Shown: piece after piece, positions 61,770-64,000 of the stretch
How positions within the stretch are numbered: position 1 is the first letter of the stretch
How the letters are laid out: each line of letters starts with the position of its first letter
From: Gammaproteobacteria bacterium
GTDB lineage: Bacteria > Pseudomonadota > Gammaproteobacteria > Pseudomonadales > Azotimanducaceae
Direction: 5' to 3'
Assembly (NCBI GenBank): GCA_002704225.1
Contig: PAFU01000049.1
Coordinates: 36,803-100,802 of the forward strand
DNA length: 64,000 nt
Notes under the pieces: generated by a model
Databases searched by the model: none
Told to the model about the DNA's origin: nothing
What the model saw: the letters and a program-made list of their open reading frames with translations, nothing else
Program-made: the position numbers and the translations under genes

Positions 61770-64000
61770 TTAGAACAGTCGACGCGCATTGCGGAACAGG
61801 CGCAGCCACGGGCCGTCTTCTCCCCAGCTTGGATCACGCCAGACGTTTTGAATGCCGCGAAAGACACGTTCGGGGTGAGGCATCAGCGCCAATACCCGAC
61901 CATCGGCAGCGGTCAGTCCGGCTAGGCCATCTGGCGCACCATTGGGGTTATCTGGGTAACGACTGGCCACCTGATACTGCGCATCAACGTAGCGCAAGGC
62001 CGCCTGCTGCCGCTGTTCCACCATGGCGAGATCGCCGTCGCGAAATTCGGGGCGCCCTTCTCCGTGAGCAACGGCAACCGGTATGACGCTGCCAGCCATG
62101 TCCGCGAGCCACGGGCTGCTATTGGCTTCCACTCGCACCATAACCGTACGGCCTTCAAACTGTTCGCTGCGATTACGAACAAAGCTCGGCCAGTGTTCGG
62201 CCTGGGGAATCAGCGAGCGCAACTGCGAAAGCATCTGACAACCGTTGCAAATGCCAAGTGATAACGTGTCCGCGGCAAAAAATGCGGCAAATTGCTCTCG
62301 CAAGCGCGCGTCGAGCAGCACGCTTTTCGCCCAGCCGCCGCCTGCGCCAAGCACATCGCCATAGGAAAAGCCGCCACAGGCCACAAAGGCCTGAAAATCC
62401 GCAAGTTGCCGGTCTCCGGACACCAAGTCCGACATATGCACGTCAACGCAGTCAAAACCGGCAGCGCTAAACGCCGCTGCCATCTCGATCTGGCCGTTAA
62501 CACCCTGCTCGCGCAAAATCGCGATGGTCGGCTGGGCCTGACTCAGAATCGCCGGCACCTCAGACGGGTCAAACGTCAGACGTGCGCTGAGACCGGGATT
62601 ATCTTCTCGGGAAGGTTGCAGACCGGCAAATTCCTCATCGGCGCATGCGGAAGAATCGCGTCGCCGCTGCATGACGTAACTGGTTTCAGCCCATTGCTGC
62701 TGCAGTTCACCCCGAGCTGCGCCATACAGCGCGTCACCACCCTGATGGATAACCACACGATCGTCGCTCCGAAGGCGCCCCACCACTGTGCAGTTGCCCG
62801 GCGCCAAGGCCCTCAGCGCCTCTAAATCACCTGTGGCGATCTGCAACGCAAAACCAATTTCTTCATTGAACAACGCAGCCAAGACGTCACCGCTATCCGG
62901 CAACTCGATATCAATACCCAAACGACCAGCAAAGGACATTTCCAACAAGGTCGCTAACAAGCCTCCATCGGACCGGTCGTGCATGGCCAAAATTTTACCC
63001 TGCCGTTTCCAGTTCAATACCAGATCCAGCAGAGCCTTGAGCTTTTCTGGGTCTTCCACATCTGGGGCCTGATCACCGAGTTGGCAATACACTTGGGCAA
63101 GCGCGCTGCCACCCAAGCGCTGATGGCTGGAACCTGACCCGAGATCCAACAGCACTAACACGCTGTCATCACGATCTTTGAGTTCTGGCGTAACGGTTAA
63201 GCGTGTATCCGTCACTGGCGCAAAACTTGAAACGACCAAGGTGACCGGAGACACCACAGCCTTGGCATCGTTGCCGTCCTGCCAACGGGTTTGCATGGAC
63301 AAGGAGTCCTTGCCGACGGGAATCGCGATTCCCAGCGCAGGACAAAATTCTTCGCCTACAGCGGTTACCGCATCGAAGAGGGCCTGTTCTTCCGCATTGC
63401 TCCCGGCGGCGGCCATCCAGTTGGCCGACAAAACCACACGACGCAACGACTCGATATCCGCGCTAACAATATTTGTCAGCGACTCGGCGACCGCCATCCG
63501 CGCAGCGGCCTTGGGGTCGATCAGGGCCAATGGACTGCGTTCACCCATGGCAAAGGCCTCTCCCGCATAGGTCCGATAGCCAGAGAGGGTTACCGCCGCA
63601 TCCGCCACGGGAACCTGCCAAGGCCCGACCATAGGCTGTGTAGCCACCATTCCGGTGATACTGCGATCACCAATCGTAATCAGAAATTGTTTGCTGGCCA
63701 CGGCAGGAAAGTGCAGCACACGCGCTATCGCGTCATCCAGCGTCACTCCCTCCAGCGAAAGCGCTGGCAGACGGGCCTGTTCCCGGTTAAAACTGCGCGT
63801 CATTTTGGGCGGCTTGCCCAACAAAACTTCTAAGGGTAGGTCTACGGGACTGTTATCAAAGTGCTGATCATCGACCAACAGCTGACCTCCTTCCGCTGAC
63901 CGTCCGACCACTGCATAGGGGCAGCGCTCTCGTTGGCACAGGGCCTCAAAGGCCGCCAGCTGATCGGCTTGAATACCCAGCACGTAGCGTTCTTGGGATT
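61770..64000 (-). CDS. purL: Phosphoribosylformylglycinamidine synthase (partial, 5' end outside window)
   Basis: Large single-chain PurL (about 1290 aa in full) converting FGAR and glutamine to FGAM. About 743 C-terminal codons lie in the window; the frame is open to the edge, with SQERYVLGIQADQL in-frame before any plausible start. The synthetase half includes VGKDSLSMQTRW, LVLLDLGSGSSHQRLGGSALA, cited as GSSHQRLGGSALAQV, and HDRSDGGLLATLLEM. The C-terminal glutaminase has ILREQGVNGQIEMAAAF, FSYGDVLGAGGGWAKS, and the nucleophile Cys in LGICNGCQMLSQL. The protein ends LFRNARRLF. Confidence 0.97.
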   Translation of the reverse strand, partial: SQERYVLGIQADQLAAFEALCQRERCPYAVVGRSAEGGQLLVDDQHFDNSPVDLPLEVLLGKPPKMTRSFNREQARLPALSLEGVTLDDAIARVLHFPAVASKQFLITIGDRSITGMVATQPMVGPWQVPVADAAVTLSGYRTYAGEAFAMGERSPLALIDPKAAARMAVAESLTNIVSADIESLRRVVLSANWMAAAGSNAEEQALFDAVTAVGEEFCPALGIAIPVGKDSLSMQTRWQDGNDAKAVVSPVTLVVSSFAPVTDTRLTVTPELKDRDDSVLVLLDLGSGSSHQRLGGSALAQVYCQLGDQAPDVEDPEKLKALLDLVLNWKRQGKILAMHDRSDGGLLATLLEMSFAGRLGIDIELPDSGDVLAALFNEEIGFALQIATGDLEALRALAPGNCTVVGRLRSDDRVVIHQGGDALYGAARGELQQQWAETSYVMQRRRDSSACADEEFAGLQPSREDNPGLSARLTFDPSEVPAILSQAQPTIAILREQGVNGQIEMAAAFSAAGFDCVDVHMSDLVSGDRQLADFQAFVACGGFSYGDVLGAGGGWAKSVLLDARLREQFAAFFAADTLSLGICNGCQMLSQLRSLIPQAEHWPSFVRNRSEQFEGRTVMVRVEANSSPWLADMAGSVIPVAVAHGEGRPEFRDGDLAMVEQRQQAALRYVDAQYQVASRYPDNPNGAPDGLAGLTAADGRVLALMPHPERVFRGIQNVWRDPSWGEDGPWLRLFRNARRLF

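Noticed and set aside
1..64000. tRNA, rRNA, CRISPR arrays, insertion sequences, prophage
   Set aside because: Intergenic gaps are all below 300 bases and none shows a cloverleaf, direct-repeat array, transposase or terminal inverted repeats. The only recombinase is the housekeeping XerD.

Overview
The window is a compact, gene-dense stretch of a gammaproteobacterial chromosome. Gene order follows Pseudomonas/Oceanospirillales-type genomes at several points: rpsB-tsf-pyrH-frr-uppS-cdsA-rseP-bamA, map-glnD-dapC-dapD-dapE, mucD-lepA-lepB-rnc-era-recO, nadB-ygfX-sdhE-ygfZ, lysS-prfB-recJ-hom-dsbC-xerD, and ffh-rpsP-rimM-trmD-rplS with ypjD-yfjD. Most genes are housekeeping. I see no rRNA, tRNA, CRISPR array, insertion sequence, prophage or integrase island. 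The species cannot be named from the sequence. GTG and TTG starts are common, usually behind clear Shine-Dalgarno sites.

Layout: 1-6.3 kb (minus) carries ribosomal protein S2, EF-Ts, UMP kinase, recycling factor, undecaprenyl-PP synthase, CDP-DG synthase, site-2 protease and the first codons of a probable bamA. 6.5-19.8 kb (plus) carries methionine aminopeptidase, the PII uridylyltransferase, the succinylase lysine/DAP genes, type II secretion gspN-gspC-gspD, and plsB. 19.7-33.9 kb is mostly minus: rsmJ, tsaB, adk, relA, rlmD, recO, era, rnc, lepB, lepA, mucD and an rseC-like gene, with moeA on plus. 33.9-40.2 kb is the most variable part. Two small GFA/CENP-V genes, a PTP-fold gene and a lipoprotein hydrolase flank nadB, ygfX, sdhE and ygfZ. 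40.2-53.3 kb (minus) carries an acyl-CoA hydrolase, ung, lysS, prfB (with its programmed frameshift), recJ, hom, dsbC, xerD and the rplS-trmD-rimM-rpsP-ffh block. 53.4-64 kb carries a membrane-anchored glutamate-synthase-like protein, ypjD, yfjD, leuA, purT, a gamma-carbonic anhydrase, a Nudix hydrolase and a purL cut by the window edge.

The most interesting observations are at the level of organisation. (1) leuA is preceded by a promoter and a 29-codon leader ORF with 8 leucines, a candidate leucine-responsive leader. (2) Four conserved clusters have each lost internal genes with clean junctions: dxr between cdsA and rseP, rpoE-mucA-mucB beside nadB, pdxJ-acpS after recO, and thrC between hom and recJ. 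(3) A strong intrinsic terminator lies between rpsP and rimM. (4) tsaB and moeA are divergent with start codons that abut. I found no convincing undescribed defence or mobile system.
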